A stretch of 64,000 nucleotides of DNA from Castellaniella denitrificans. Its GTDB lineage: Bacteria > Pseudomonadota > Gammaproteobacteria > Burkholderiales > Burkholderiaceae_B. A model generated the notes under the pieces. That model had not been told where the DNA came from. It worked only from the letters and a program-made list of their open reading frames with translations, and ran no database searches. Made by a program: the position numbers and the translations under genes. Below, piece by piece: positions 24,302 to 33,913 of this stretch (positions are counted from its first letter, which is position 1; the number at the start of each line of letters is the position of its first letter). The stretch is taken from the NCBI RefSeq assembly GCF_042653765.1, contig NZ_JBHSEZ010000001.1:930001-994000 (forward strand), read 5' to 3'.

Positions 24302-24910
24302 ATGCCGTTCTCAATCCCGCGCCGCCGGCTTCTGGCCGCCGCGCTCTCCTCCCTGCCCCTCGCCCTGGCCCTGCCGGGCTGCACCTCGAAAGCCGAGCCC
24401 CTGCCCTTCGAGGGCAACGACATCACCGGATCCCACCTGGGGCGCGATCTGGACATGACCGACACCACGGGCCAGCGGCGCACGCTGGCGGACTTCCGGG
24501 GCAAGGTCCTGCTGGTGTTCTTCGGCTATACGCAATGCCCCGACGTCTGCCCCACCGCCATGGCGCAGGCCGCCCAGACCATGCAGCTGCTGGGCGACCA
24601 GGCCCGCGACGTGCGCGTCATCATGGTCTCGGTCGACCCCGCGCGCGACACGCCTGACATCCTGGGCGCCTACGTGCAGGCCTTCGACCCGTCCTTCATC
24701 GGCCTGACGGGCACCCCCGAACAACTGGACAAGACCGCGCGCTCCTTCAAGGCCTTCTACGCCAAGGAACCCGGGCCGACACCCGAGCACTACGCCATGA
24801 ACCACTCGTCGGCCTTCTACCTGATGGACCGCGAGGGCGAGGCCCGCGCCCTGCTCGGGCCGTCCCTGACGCCCGAGGACGTGGCCCACGACATCAAGCT
24901 GCTGCTGTAA
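24302..24910 (+). CDS. SCO1/SenC copper chaperone lipoprotein
   Basis: 202-aa periplasmic protein with a lipoprotein-type signal (PRRRLLAAAL through LALPGC, the Cys being the likely lipidation site). The thioredoxin-like domain has FFGYTQCPDVCPTAM with copper ligands C79 and C83, SVDPARDTP, and a C-terminal NHSSAFYLMD supplying the third ligand His. It would metallate and/or reduce the CuA site of subunit II. Last gene of the oxidase/haem A series. It converges with the antiporter gene, with only 2 bp between their stop codons. Confidence 0.92.
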   Translation: MPFSIPRRRLLAAALSSLPLALALPGCTSKAEPLPFEGNDITGSHLGRDLDMTDTTGQRRTLADFRGKVLLVFFGYTQCPDVCPTAMAQAAQTMQLLGDQARDVRVIMVSVDPARDTPDILGAYVQAFDPSFIGLTGTPEQLDKTARSFKAFYAKEPGPTPEHYAMNHSSAFYLMDREGEARALLGPSLTPEDVAHDIKLLL

Positions 24911-24912
24911 GG

Positions 24913-27561
24913 TCAGGCCGCCGTGGGCGGCGCGCCGGCCGGGCTCGCCGCATCCGGTTCCAGTTCCGCGGTGCCGGCCTCGCCCGAGGCCAGGGCCTCC
25001 TCCGCATCGGCCGGCGCTTCGGCCGCCGCGATCCGCTTGAAATCCGGCAGGGGCTCGTGCTGGCGCTCGCCGGACTCGAACTGCTGCCAGACTTCCACCG
25101 CCCGCAGGCGCTGGCGCACGATCAGGTCGATCTTCTCGCGCAGCATCGGGTATTGCTGCTGCAGGCGCTTGAAATCGCGCTCCTGGAGCATCAGCAGGCG
25201 GCTGTACCCCAGCGACCGCGCCCGCGCCTGGAAATCGTGATCCATGGCCAGCGCCATTTCCCCGAAGATCTGGCCGCTGCCCAGTTCGGCCGTGGTGCCG
25301 TCCGGCAGGTCCAGGACCACCGCGCCCGAGGCCACGAAATACATGGCGCGGCTGCGCCCGAACCGGGTGGGGATCGACTGGCCCGGCATGACCAGGCGGG
25401 GCTTGAGCACTCGGCGGATGGCCGCCATGGTGCGCTCGTCCATGCCTTCGAACATCGACACCCGCTGCACCAGCGCCGCCGCGCTCATGGTGATGTCCAG
25501 CACGCCGCTATCCTCCAGCGCCCCCCAGCGCATGTCCGCCTGCTGGATCAGGTCGGAATAGGTTTCCCCGCTGATGAGGTTGTGCGCCAGCATGTCGCGG
25601 TAGCGGATGCGCTCCATGGCGCGCGCCATGCGCGCGAGATAGGCTTCCTGGAGGTGCTGGGCGTAATTGGGATATTGCAGCGCCAGGGCCTGCAGCGCGC
25701 CTTCCAGCAGCGTCAGGCGGCGCTGGTGCGCGGCCACGATGATTTCGGTGACCTCCGGCCCCAGCAGCGGCTGCACGTCGGTCTTGGCGAACTGGATCAG
25801 GCGCCGCGCCACGGACCACTTGCACATCAGGTTGGTGAACCGCTGGGCCAGTTCGCGCACCAGCCAGTTCTCCCAGCCGGTCAGGTGATGCAGGCGCAGC
25901 GCCAGCTTCAGCGCGCGCGAATAGCGCAGGTCGCCGTCGATCGCGGCCTCGAAGCCGCGCAGGCCGCCCGAGCGCACCGCGTCCCCCAGCCGTTCGGCGC
26001 GCGCCAGCAGGGACTCGGCCGTGCGCCAGTCCACGACCTGGGCCTTGAGGGTCTCGAAGAACATCTCTTCCTCGCGGCCCGCCAGCATGCCCATGCCGAC
26101 GGCGACCTTCTGGTCCAGGGACAGTTGATGCACCTGCCCGGCGTCCACGCCGGCCTGGCTGGCGTCGAACACCGCGTGCAGGCGCTCCAGCACCTCGCTG
26201 CCGATGTGCTCGTTGTGGGCGATGTCGTCGATCTTCAGGCGCAGGGCCTCGAGTTCGACCACCTGGGCCTGGTCGCGCAGGGTCCGGTCCACCGGCGAGA
26301 GCTGGTTCAGCCCCAGCCGGTGGATCAGCGGCCGCAGGGTCAGGCCGTTGATGAACAGGGTCATGAGCACGAAGCCGGTCGTGGCCACCGCGATGAACTG
26401 CCGCGCCTCGTGGGGCACCGCCGGCTGTTCCGTGACGGCCAGGGCCAGGGCCAGGGACACGGCGCCGCGCAGGCCGCCCAGCAGCATCACGGCCCGGTAG
26501 GACGGACTCACCTCGGTGCTGAGCCGCAGCCGCCCCAGCAGGGGCAGCAGGCCGTAGACGATCACCGCGCGCGCGCACAGCGTGACGATGAACACGACCA
26601 GGATCAGCAGGACTTCCATCCAGGTGATTTCCGCCATCATGCGCGGAATCAGCATGGCGGCGAAAAGGAAGATCAGGGAATTGGCCCAGAAACCGAATTG
26701 CGCCCAGGCGCCTTCGAGCTGCTCGAAGGTCGTGGGCGACATGCGCGTGCGGCCGCTGGAGCCCACCACCAGGCCGGCGATCACGGTGGCCACCACCCCC
26801 GACACCCCCAGGTAGTGCTCGGCGATGAAGAAGGTCAGGTAGGCCAGCGCCACGGTCAGCGTGACCTCGGCCGTGGGCCAGCCCCGCAGCCAGCGGAACA
26901 GTTCGATGGCCGACCGCCCCATGACTAGGCCGGCCAGGCCGCCGCCCAGGAAGCTGACCAGGAAGCCGCTGAAGATGTCCGCCACGGCGGGCGTGGTGCC
27001 GCCGAACAGGACGCTGAGCAGCACCGAGTACAGGGCGATCGAGGCCGCGTCGTTGAACAGGGACTCGCCCTCGACCAGGTTCGTGAGGCGGCGCGGCGCG
27101 CCGACTTCGCGGAAGATGCCCACGACCGCCACCGGATCGGTGGTGGCCACGATGGCGCCCAGCATCAGGCAGACCACCAGCCCGTAGGTGGAGATCGCCG
27201 CCAGCGAAAAGCCGACCGCCACGGTGCAGACCACGACGGCCACGATGGCCATCACCAGGATCGGGCTGATGTCGTCGAGCAACCGCCGCAGGTTCGTCGC
27301 CAGCGCCGTCTCGAACAGCAACACGGGCAGGAAGACGAACAGGAAGGTTTCGGAGGAGATCTCGAAGTGCTGCAGCGTATCCAGGAAGTCGGCCACGACG
27401 CCCGGCGCCCAGCCGTGCACGTGGATGACGACGCCCAGGACGAAGCCGACGATGGCCAGCAGGACGGAATAAGGCAGGCGCAGACGCCCCGCCAACGGTG
27501 GCATGAAGGACACCAGGGCCAGCAAGCCAGCCAGGCCGAACACCAAAAGGCCGATTTTCAT
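24913..27561 (-). CDS. CPA1-type Na+/H+ antiporter with C-terminal cyclic-nucleotide-binding-like domain
   Basis: 882-aa protein. Residues 1-400 form the NhaP/CPA1 antiporter with about 12-13 helices; the ion site is in ATTDPVAVVGIFRE and GESLFNDAASIALY. A long cytoplasmic helical region follows (about residues 430-680). A cNMP-binding/CAP_ED-like domain spans about residues 690-830, with RFGRSRAMYFVASGAVVLDL and SGQIFGEMALAMDHDFQARA. The ELxSGQIFGEMAL block resembles the phosphate-binding cassette, but the classic cassette Arg-Ala-Ala order is not clear. An Ala/Glu/Pro-rich tail ends it. Probably pH or Na+ homeostasis gated by a ligand; this is inference from architecture. Confidence 0.88.
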   Translation of the reverse strand: MKIGLLVFGLAGLLALVSFMPPLAGRLRLPYSVLLAIVGFVLGVVIHVHGWAPGVVADFLDTLQHFEISSETFLFVFLPVLLFETALATNLRRLLDDISPILVMAIVAVVVCTVAVGFSLAAISTYGLVVCLMLGAIVATTDPVAVVGIFREVGAPRRLTNLVEGESLFNDAASIALYSVLLSVLFGGTTPAVADIFSGFLVSFLGGGLAGLVMGRSAIELFRWLRGWPTAEVTLTVALAYLTFFIAEHYLGVSGVVATVIAGLVVGSSGRTRMSPTTFEQLEGAWAQFGFWANSLIFLFAAMLIPRMMAEITWMEVLLILVVFIVTLCARAVIVYGLLPLLGRLRLSTEVSPSYRAVMLLGGLRGAVSLALALAVTEQPAVPHEARQFIAVATTGFVLMTLFINGLTLRPLIHRLGLNQLSPVDRTLRDQAQVVELEALRLKIDDIAHNEHIGSEVLERLHAVFDASQAGVDAGQVHQLSLDQKVAVGMGMLAGREEEMFFETLKAQVVDWRTAESLLARAERLGDAVRSGGLRGFEAAIDGDLRYSRALKLALRLHHLTGWENWLVRELAQRFTNLMCKWSVARRLIQFAKTDVQPLLGPEVTEIIVAAHQRRLTLLEGALQALALQYPNYAQHLQEAYLARMARAMERIRYRDMLAHNLISGETYSDLIQQADMRWGALEDSGVLDITMSAAALVQRVSMFEGMDERTMAAIRRVLKPRLVMPGQSIPTRFGRSRAMYFVASGAVVLDLPDGTTAELGSGQIFGEMALAMDHDFQARARSLGYSRLLMLQERDFKRLQQQYPMLREKIDLIVRQRLRAVEVWQQFESGERQHEPLPDFKRIAAAEAPADAEEALASGEAGTAELEPDAASPAGAPPTAA

Positions 27562-27907
27562 GACGAGGAAACGCGTTCAGATCATCCGGGTGATATGTTA
27601 CAGGCCCGGGGGACCGGCTTTCCAGCAGATGCGGCAAAAAAAAAGGGATGCCAGGCGGCATCCCGTGAACATCCGCTTCGATAGGGAGGGGAAGAGGAGA
27701 AGCAGAAGCGGACGACAGAACGGTGAGCCGGCGAGGCCGGCGCGCGCTCATGGAGGGTTGGTCCGGCCGGGGCGCAGAAAGTTCACGCTCGCCGGGAGGA
27801 AAAATGCAAAAGAGTGTGACCTGACGCCGGGATGGCTCGCGGCGCCGCCCGGACGGCCGAGGCCTGTCGCCGCCGCGCCACGGAGGCGACGACGGCCGCG
27901 CACGGGC
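27562..27907 (-). other. Intergenic region between rpoH and the antiporter gene
   Basis: A 346-bp gap, downstream of rpoH and upstream of the antiporter. It holds the rpoH terminator (27636-27664) and GC-rich sequence without a credible reading frame. CATCCGGGTGATATGTTAC lies close to the antiporter start and could hold its promoter, although no consensus pair is convincing. Nothing else recognised. Confidence 0.5.
27636..27664 (-). terminator. Rho-independent terminator downstream of rpoH
   Basis: Read on the minus strand, GGGATGCC-GCCT-GGCATCCC forms a perfect 8-bp stem with a 4-nt loop (27664-27645), followed directly by nine T residues (27644-27636). Orientation matches rpoH, whose stop lies about 240 bp upstream, and it would insulate the antiporter gene from rpoH transcription. 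It is the clearest intrinsic terminator found in the window. Confidence 0.9.
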
Positions 27908-28813
<906 letters not shown>

Positions 28814-28846
28814 GGTGACAAGGTCCTCGTATTGGATGGGATGATG

Positions 28847-28873
28847 TTAGCACTCCATGGGGAAGAGTGCTAA
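28847..28873. promoter_or_regulatory. Perfect CIRCE element (HrcA operator) upstream of rpoH
   Basis: TTAGCACTC (28847-28855), nine bases, then GAGTGCTAA (28865-28873): both arms match the CIRCE consensus exactly with the canonical 9-bp spacer. HrcA binds this operator and is inactivated by heat when chaperonin is titrated. On the minus strand TTGAAA directly abuts the operator and could be a -35 box. HrcA itself is not encoded here. Confidence 0.93.
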
Positions 28874-28926
28874 TTTCAAGGCAATAAGTGTTAGGCTGCC
28901 GCCCGGCGGGAAAGTTCCCGTCCGTC

Positions 28927-29778
28927 TCAGGGCAGTTCCAGGTCCGCCACCAGGGGGGCGTGGTCCGACAGCTTCTTCCAGGGCGAGCCGTGCAGCACCC
29001 GCGCGCGGCGCACGGCGAAGCCGCGCTGGTAGATGCGGTCCAGCCGCAGCCAGGGAAACACGGACGGGAAGGTCCGGGGCGGCGGCGTCAGGCGCGCATG
29101 GCCGTTCATGGACAGCTCCGGCGCCTGGCGCAGCGCCTGGCCCGGCAGCCAGGCCAGGCGTTCGCGCAGGCGCGACACGGTGCGCCGCAGCCGGTAGATC
29201 TCGTCCGACCCCTGCGGGGCGGCGGCGAAGACCTCGACCAGGCCCAGTTGCTCGACGAACAGCGGCGCCAGGCGGTTGGTCCAGTCGTTGAAGTCGCCGG
29301 CGATCAGCAGCGGCTCGTGGGCGGGCACCAGGCGCTGGATGCGGTCGGCCAGCGCCTGCACCTGGCGCGACCGCCCGCCCGCCAGCAGGCCCAGGTGCAC
29401 CACCAGGCAATGCACCGGCACGTCGCCGACCCGCACCACGCCGTGCAGCAGGCCGCGCTGCTCCAGCCGGTGGTCGGAGACGTCCTGGTTCTCGTAGTAC
29501 AGGATGGGATAGCGCGACAGCAGCGCGTTGCCGTGGTCGGTCGCCTGGCGCACGGCGTTGCAGCCGTAGGCGGCCTGCATGTGCAGGGCCGCCGCCAGGG
29601 ACTCGTGCTGCGCGTCCAGGCTGCCATGCACCTGGTTGCGGCCCTGGACTTCCTGCAGGAACAGCAGGTCCGGCCGCAGGCCGTACAGCCCCAGCCGCAG
29701 GTCGGCCAGCGATTCCCGCCCACCCGTGGCCGAACGGCCCTTGTGGATGTTGTAGCTGACGACCCGCAGGACGGGCAT
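28927..29778 (-). CDS. Endonuclease/exonuclease/phosphatase (EEP) family protein
   Basis: 283-aa EEP-fold metal-dependent hydrolase. Motifs in order: VVSYNIHKG (Asn), DLLFLQEVQG (metal Glu), ATDHGNALLSRYPI, VVHLGLLAGG, IAGDFNDW (Asp/Asn), LRLDRIYQRG, and the terminal KLSDHAPLVADL with the catalytic Asp-His pair. Substrate could be DNA, a phospholipid or a phosphoester; sequence does not decide. It lies 9 bp after aspS on the same strand, so it is probably the last gene of the fmdB-DUF502-aspS unit. It has no signal peptide, so cytoplasmic. Confidence 0.87.
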   Translation of the reverse strand: MPVLRVVSYNIHKGRSATGGRESLADLRLGLYGLRPDLLFLQEVQGRNQVHGSLDAQHESLAAALHMQAAYGCNAVRQATDHGNALLSRYPILYYENQDVSDHRLEQRGLLHGVVRVGDVPVHCLVVHLGLLAGGRSRQVQALADRIQRLVPAHEPLLIAGDFNDWTNRLAPLFVEQLGLVEVFAAAPQGSDEIYRLRRTVSRLRERLAWLPGQALRQAPELSMNGHARLTPPPRTFPSVFPWLRLDRIYQRGFAVRRARVLHGSPWKKLSDHAPLVADLELP

Positions 29779-29787
29779 GGCCGGTTC

Positions 29788-31581
29788 CTATTTGGCTTCC
29801 GTCTGGCGCAGGCGGATGTGCAGCTCGCGCAGCTGCTTCTCGTCCACGGCCGACGGGGCCTGCGTCAGCAGGCACTGGGCGCGCTGCGTCTTGGGGAAGG
29901 CGATCACGTCGCGGATGGATTCCGCGCCCGCCATCAGCGTCACCAGGCGGTCCAGGCCGAAGGCCAGGCCGCCGTGCGGCGGCGCGCCGTACTGCAGGGC
30001 GTCGAGCAGGAAGCCGAATTTCAGGCGGGCCTCTTCCTCGTCGATCTTGAGGGCCTTGAAGACCTTGCGCTGGACGTCGGCGCGGTGGATGCGCTCGGAT
30101 CCGCCGCCGACTTCCCAGCCGTTCATGACCATGTCGTAGGCGCGCGCCAGGGCCTTGCCCGGATCGGTTTCCAGCAGGTCCTCGTGGCCCGGCTTGGGGC
30201 AGGTGAAGGGATGGTGCGCGGCGGTGTAGCGGCCCTCGCCCTCGTCGTACTCGAACATGGGGAAGTCCACCACCCACAGCGGCTTCCAGCCCGGCTCGAA
30301 CAGCCCGTTGGCGCGGCCGAACTCGCTCTGGCCGATCTTCACGCGCAGGGCGCCGATGGCGTCGGCGACGATCTTGGCGCGGTCGGCGCCGAAGAAGATC
30401 AGGTCGCCGTTCCGCGCGCCGGTGCGCTCGATCAGGGCGCGCAGCGCGTCGGCATGGATGTTCTTGACGATGGGCGACTGCAGGCCTTCGGGGATCGAGG
30501 CGGCGTCGTTGACCTTGATGTAGGCCAGGCCGCGCGCGCCGTAGATGCCGACGAACTGGGTGTAGGCGTCGATCTCGCTGCGCGGCATGCTGGCGCCGCC
30601 GGGCACACGCAGGGCCACCACGCGGCTGGCCGGATCATTGGCCGGGCCGGAGAAGACCTTGAAGTCCACGTCGCGCATCAGGTCGGCCACGTCGGTGAAT
30701 TCCAGTTTCACGCGCAGGTCGGGCTTGTCGGAGCCGAAGCGGCGCATGGCCTCTTCCCAGCTCATGACGGGGAAGGGATCGGGCAGCGCCACGTCCAGCA
30801 CCTGGCGGTAGATCTCGCGCACCATGCCCTCGAAGATCTCGCGGATCTGGACTTCGTCCAGGAACGAGGTCTCGCAATCGATCTGGGTGAATTCGGGCTG
30901 GCGGTCGGCGCGCAGGTCCTCGTCGCGGAAGCACTTGGTGATCTGGTAGTAGCGGTCGAAGCCGGACACCATCAGCATCTGCTTGAACAGCTGCGGCGAC
31001 TGGGGCAGCGCGAAGAACTCGCCCGGGTTCACGCGCGAGGGCACCAGGTAGTCGCGCGCGCCTTCCGGCGTGCTGCGGGTCAGCATCGGAGTTTCGATGT
31101 CGACGAAGCCCAGGGCGTCCAGGTAGTTGCGCGCCACCATGGACACGCGGTAGCGCAGCATCAGGTTGCGCTGCATCTGCGGGCGGCGCAGGTCCAGCAC
31201 CCGGTGCGTCAGGCGCGTGGTCTCGGACAGGTTGTCGTCGTCCAGCTGGAACGGCGGCGTGACCGAGGCGTTGAGGATCTCGATCTCGCGGCAGAGGATC
31301 TCGATCTCGCCCGAGAGCAGGTCAGGGTTGGTGGTCCCGGCGGGGCGCAGGCGCACCAGGCCGGTGATCCGCAGGCAGTATTCGTTGCGGATCCGCTCGG
31401 CGGTCTCGAACGCGGCCTTGTTGTCCGGGTCCACCACCACCTGGGCCAGGCCCGCGCGGTCGCGCAGGTCGATGAAGATCACGCCGCCATGGTCGCGGCG
31501 GCGATGCACCCAGCCGAACAGGGTCACGGTCTGGTCGAGGTGGGCTTTGGACACCTCGCCGGTGTAGCAAGTGCGGTTCAA
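29788..31581 (-). CDS. aspS: Aspartyl-tRNA synthetase
   Basis: 597-aa class II synthetase of the bacterial type. The N-terminal OB-fold anticodon domain has TLFGWVHRRRDHGGVIFIDL. Motif 2 lies at FRDEDLRADRQPEFTQIDCE. The bacterial GAD insertion spans about residues 290-420. Motif 3 is near GGLAFGLDRLVTLMAG at the C terminus. The full bacterial length and SPQLFKQMLM block agree. Whether it is discriminating (AspRS) or also charges tRNA-Asn (ND-AspRS) cannot be settled here. Upstream DUF502 lies 31 bp away on the same strand. Confidence 0.97.
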   Translation of the reverse strand: MNRTCYTGEVSKAHLDQTVTLFGWVHRRRDHGGVIFIDLRDRAGLAQVVVDPDNKAAFETAERIRNEYCLRITGLVRLRPAGTTNPDLLSGEIEILCREIEILNASVTPPFQLDDDNLSETTRLTHRVLDLRRPQMQRNLMLRYRVSMVARNYLDALGFVDIETPMLTRSTPEGARDYLVPSRVNPGEFFALPQSPQLFKQMLMVSGFDRYYQITKCFRDEDLRADRQPEFTQIDCETSFLDEVQIREIFEGMVREIYRQVLDVALPDPFPVMSWEEAMRRFGSDKPDLRVKLEFTDVADLMRDVDFKVFSGPANDPASRVVALRVPGGASMPRSEIDAYTQFVGIYGARGLAYIKVNDAASIPEGLQSPIVKNIHADALRALIERTGARNGDLIFFGADRAKIVADAIGALRVKIGQSEFGRANGLFEPGWKPLWVVDFPMFEYDEGEGRYTAAHHPFTCPKPGHEDLLETDPGKALARAYDMVMNGWEVGGGSERIHRADVQRKVFKALKIDEEEARLKFGFLLDALQYGAPPHGGLAFGLDRLVTLMAGAESIRDVIAFPKTQRAQCLLTQAPSAVDEKQLRELHIRLRQTEAK

Positions 31582-31612
31582 GAATGGCTCCGTCAGAGGA
31601 ATTGTTCGAGTT

Positions 31613-32263
31613 TCAATGGGACTGCCCGCCGGGGGATTCCACGGCCGGCAGATCCATCTGTGTCTGGGGCGGCAGGCCGGGCGGCGCCACCACCCCCATG
31701 GACACGACGTATTTCAGTGCCGTCTCCACCGACATGTCGAGCACCTGGACATCGGCGCGCGGCATCATCAGGAAGAAACCCGACGTCGGGTTGGGCGTCG
31801 TGGGCACGTAGACGCTGACGAAATCGCCGTCCAGCAGCGTGGCGATCTCGGTGCAGGGAGTTCCGGTCAGGAAACCGATGGTCCAGGCGCCCTGGCGCGG
31901 ATACTGCACCAGCACGGCCTCGCGGAAGGCCTGGCCGTTGGGCGCGAAGACGGTGTCGCTGACCTGCTTGACCGAATTATAAATGGAGCGCACCAGGGGG
32001 ATGCGCCCCAGCAGGGATTCCCAGCGCGACAGGATGGCGCGGCCGATGAAATTGGCGCAGAACAGCCCCGTGAGCAGGATCACGGCCAGGACCAGGACCA
32101 GTTCGAACCCCGGAATCGCCACCCCGAACAGGGCCTCTGGCGAGAGGAACGAAGGCACCAGGGACATGAGGGTGCCGATCAGGACGGTCAGCACCCAGAC
32201 CGTGGCCACCAGCGGCAGCCAGATCAGCAGGCCGGTGATGAAGTAGCGTTTGAGGAAGCGCAT
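31613..32263 (-). CDS. DUF502 family membrane protein
   Basis: 216-aa protein with an N-terminal helix in MRFLKRYFITGLLIWLPLVA and a second helix pair around LVLVLAVILLTGLFCANFIG. Conserved DUF502 blocks are IPLVRSIYNSVKQVSDTVF, PRQGAWTIGFLTG and VYVPTTPNPTSGFFLMMP. Function unknown across the family. It is 12 bp after fmdB and 31 bp before aspS, a linkage I know from other betaproteobacteria. Confidence 0.87.
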   Translation of the reverse strand: MRFLKRYFITGLLIWLPLVATVWVLTVLIGTLMSLVPSFLSPEALFGVAIPGFELVLVLAVILLTGLFCANFIGRAILSRWESLLGRIPLVRSIYNSVKQVSDTVFAPNGQAFREAVLVQYPRQGAWTIGFLTGTPCTEIATLLDGDFVSVYVPTTPNPTSGFFLMMPRADVQVLDMSVETALKYVVSMGVVAPPGLPPQTQMDLPAVESPGGQSH

Positions 32264-32275
32264 GGGTTCCGGGAA

Positions 32276-32557
32276 TCAGCCCGACGTCGAGGCGGGCGGC
32301 GTGCCGCCGGAGGCGGGAGCCGCGCCCGGCGCGGCCCCGCCCGCCGCGTCGGCGGATTTCGGGGCGGATTTCCCGCCCCCGCGAAAATCGGTGGCGTACC
32401 AGCCGGTGCCCTTCAGGCGGAAGCCGGCCGCGGTCACCTGTTTTTCATAGGTGTCCTGGCCGCAGGCCGGGCAGGTCTTCAGCGGAGGATCCGAAATTTT
32501 CCGCAGCACGTCCTGCTCATGACCGCAGCGGCTGCAACGATAGGCATAGATAGGCAC
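32276..32557 (-). CDS. FmdB family zinc-ribbon protein
   Basis: 93-aa small protein. The N-terminal zinc ribbon is MPIYAYRCSRCGHEQDVLRK followed by CPACG, giving two CxxC knuckles for one Zn. A short linker (GFRLKGTGWYATDF) is the FmdB signature. The Gly/Ala/Pro-rich C terminus looks disordered. FmdB-type proteins are proposed regulators, but their biochemical role is unknown. First gene of the fmdB-DUF502-aspS-EEP unit. Confidence 0.88.
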   Translation of the reverse strand: MPIYAYRCSRCGHEQDVLRKISDPPLKTCPACGQDTYEKQVTAAGFRLKGTGWYATDFRGGGKSAPKSADAAGGAAPGAAPASGGTPPASTSG

Positions 32558-32600
32558 GGCAATACTTCCGAAATGATCGACCGCCTGGATTTTAATCCTT

Positions 32601-33878
32601 TCAACTAAACGAGTTGGGCAGCAGGAACATCACGGCGGCCACCAGCGTCGGCACGGCGGCCGCCCCCAGCAGCTTCAGCGGCGAAATCGAGCCGTCGCCG
32701 AAGCAGCCCTTCAGGATGGAGAAGCCGGCCGGGTTGGGTGCGTTGGCGATCACGGTCAGGCCGCCGCCCGTCACGGCGCCGGCCACCAGCATGTAGCGCC
32801 AGAGATCGCTGGTGCCCTCGACCAGCGAGCCCAGGTAGGTCAGGGCCGCGTTGTCGGTGACCGCCGTCAGGGCGGTGGCTCCCAGGTACAGGACGTAGGG
32901 AGACAGGCCGCCCAGCAGGTCCTGGAGCCACCATTGCTGCAGGCCGCCCAGCACCACCAGGCCCGCCAGGAAGAAGCCGACCATCAGGCCTTCGCGCAGC
33001 AGCAGGGGCGACTGGTGCCGCTTGTAGGCGTGGGCATAGCCGATGAACAGCACCAGCAGGGCCATGAAGATCTGCATGTGATGCGAGGCCAGCACGACGC
33101 ACACCAGGAACAGCACGTGCACGGCCATGACCACGGGGGACACCGGCGGGCGGCGCTCGCCCTCGTCCTCCTGGACGCCGAGGCTGCCGTTGAGCAGGAA
33201 GGGCCGGCAGATCAGTGTCAGGACCAGGCCGTTGACCAGCACGGCGAGCGCGGCACGCCAGCCGAAGTGGGCCGCCATGAAAGCCGTGTCCCAGCCGAAG
33301 GTATGGGCCACCATCAGCACCGGCGGCGCGGCGTAGGCCGTCAGCACCCCGCCGATGGACACGTTGACGAACAGCACGCCGACGGTCAGGTATTTGAAGC
33401 CGTCCTGGCCGGGCCGGCGGAAATAGGCCTGGCGCAGCAGCAGGGCGGCCAGGGTCATGGCGGCCGGCTCCGTGATCAGCGAGCCCGACAGCGGCACCAG
33501 GGTCATGATGACGAAGAAGCGCGACAGTTCGCCGGCCACGGGCAGCAGGCGCGACACCACGCCGACCAGCAGGCGGACCAGCTCGATGATGGGCCGGCTG
33601 GCCGCCACCACCATGATCACGAACACGAAGGCCGGCTCGGTGAAGTTGCGCGTGTCGAGGTATTCGACCGCCCCGTGCACCCCCAGGGTCAGCCCCATCC
33701 ACACGAACAGCGCACAGGCCCAGACGCCGAACACGGCCTCGACTTCGGACAGCAGGTGCCACAGGCCGGCGTGCGGCCCGCCCTTGTTGGCCAGGCGGGC
33801 GAAGACGGGTACGGAAAACGTGTGGATGATGGCGATGGCAAACAGAATGCTTGCCACGACCTCGGTATGACTGACCAT
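32601..33878 (-). CDS. Putative Na+/H+ antiporter (DUF1504/PF07399 type)
   Basis: 425-aa integral membrane protein with about 11-12 hydrophobic segments, starting MVSHTEVVASILFAIAIIHT. Blocks such as LVPLSGSLITEPAAMTLAAL, SIGGVLTAYAAPPVLMVAHT, TALTAVTDNAALTYLGSLVE and GGLTVIANAPNPAGFSILKG match the putative antiporter family related to the ion transporter (IT) superfamily. The paired GSLITEPAAMT and VTDNAALTYLG half-repeats probably form the ion site. Substrate is inferred. It ends 43 bp upstream of fmdB, and AGGACCCGGAC precedes the ATG. Confidence 0.82.
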   Translation of the reverse strand: MVSHTEVVASILFAIAIIHTFSVPVFARLANKGGPHAGLWHLLSEVEAVFGVWACALFVWMGLTLGVHGAVEYLDTRNFTEPAFVFVIMVVAASRPIIELVRLLVGVVSRLLPVAGELSRFFVIMTLVPLSGSLITEPAAMTLAALLLRQAYFRRPGQDGFKYLTVGVLFVNVSIGGVLTAYAAPPVLMVAHTFGWDTAFMAAHFGWRAALAVLVNGLVLTLICRPFLLNGSLGVQEDEGERRPPVSPVVMAVHVLFLVCVVLASHHMQIFMALLVLFIGYAHAYKRHQSPLLLREGLMVGFFLAGLVVLGGLQQWWLQDLLGGLSPYVLYLGATALTAVTDNAALTYLGSLVEGTSDLWRYMLVAGAVTGGGLTVIANAPNPAGFSILKGCFGDGSISPLKLLGAAAVPTLVAAVMFLLPNSFS

Positions 33879-33913
33879 GTCCGGGTCCTGTGTGAGAGGC
33901 TGAAGGGGGGGAT

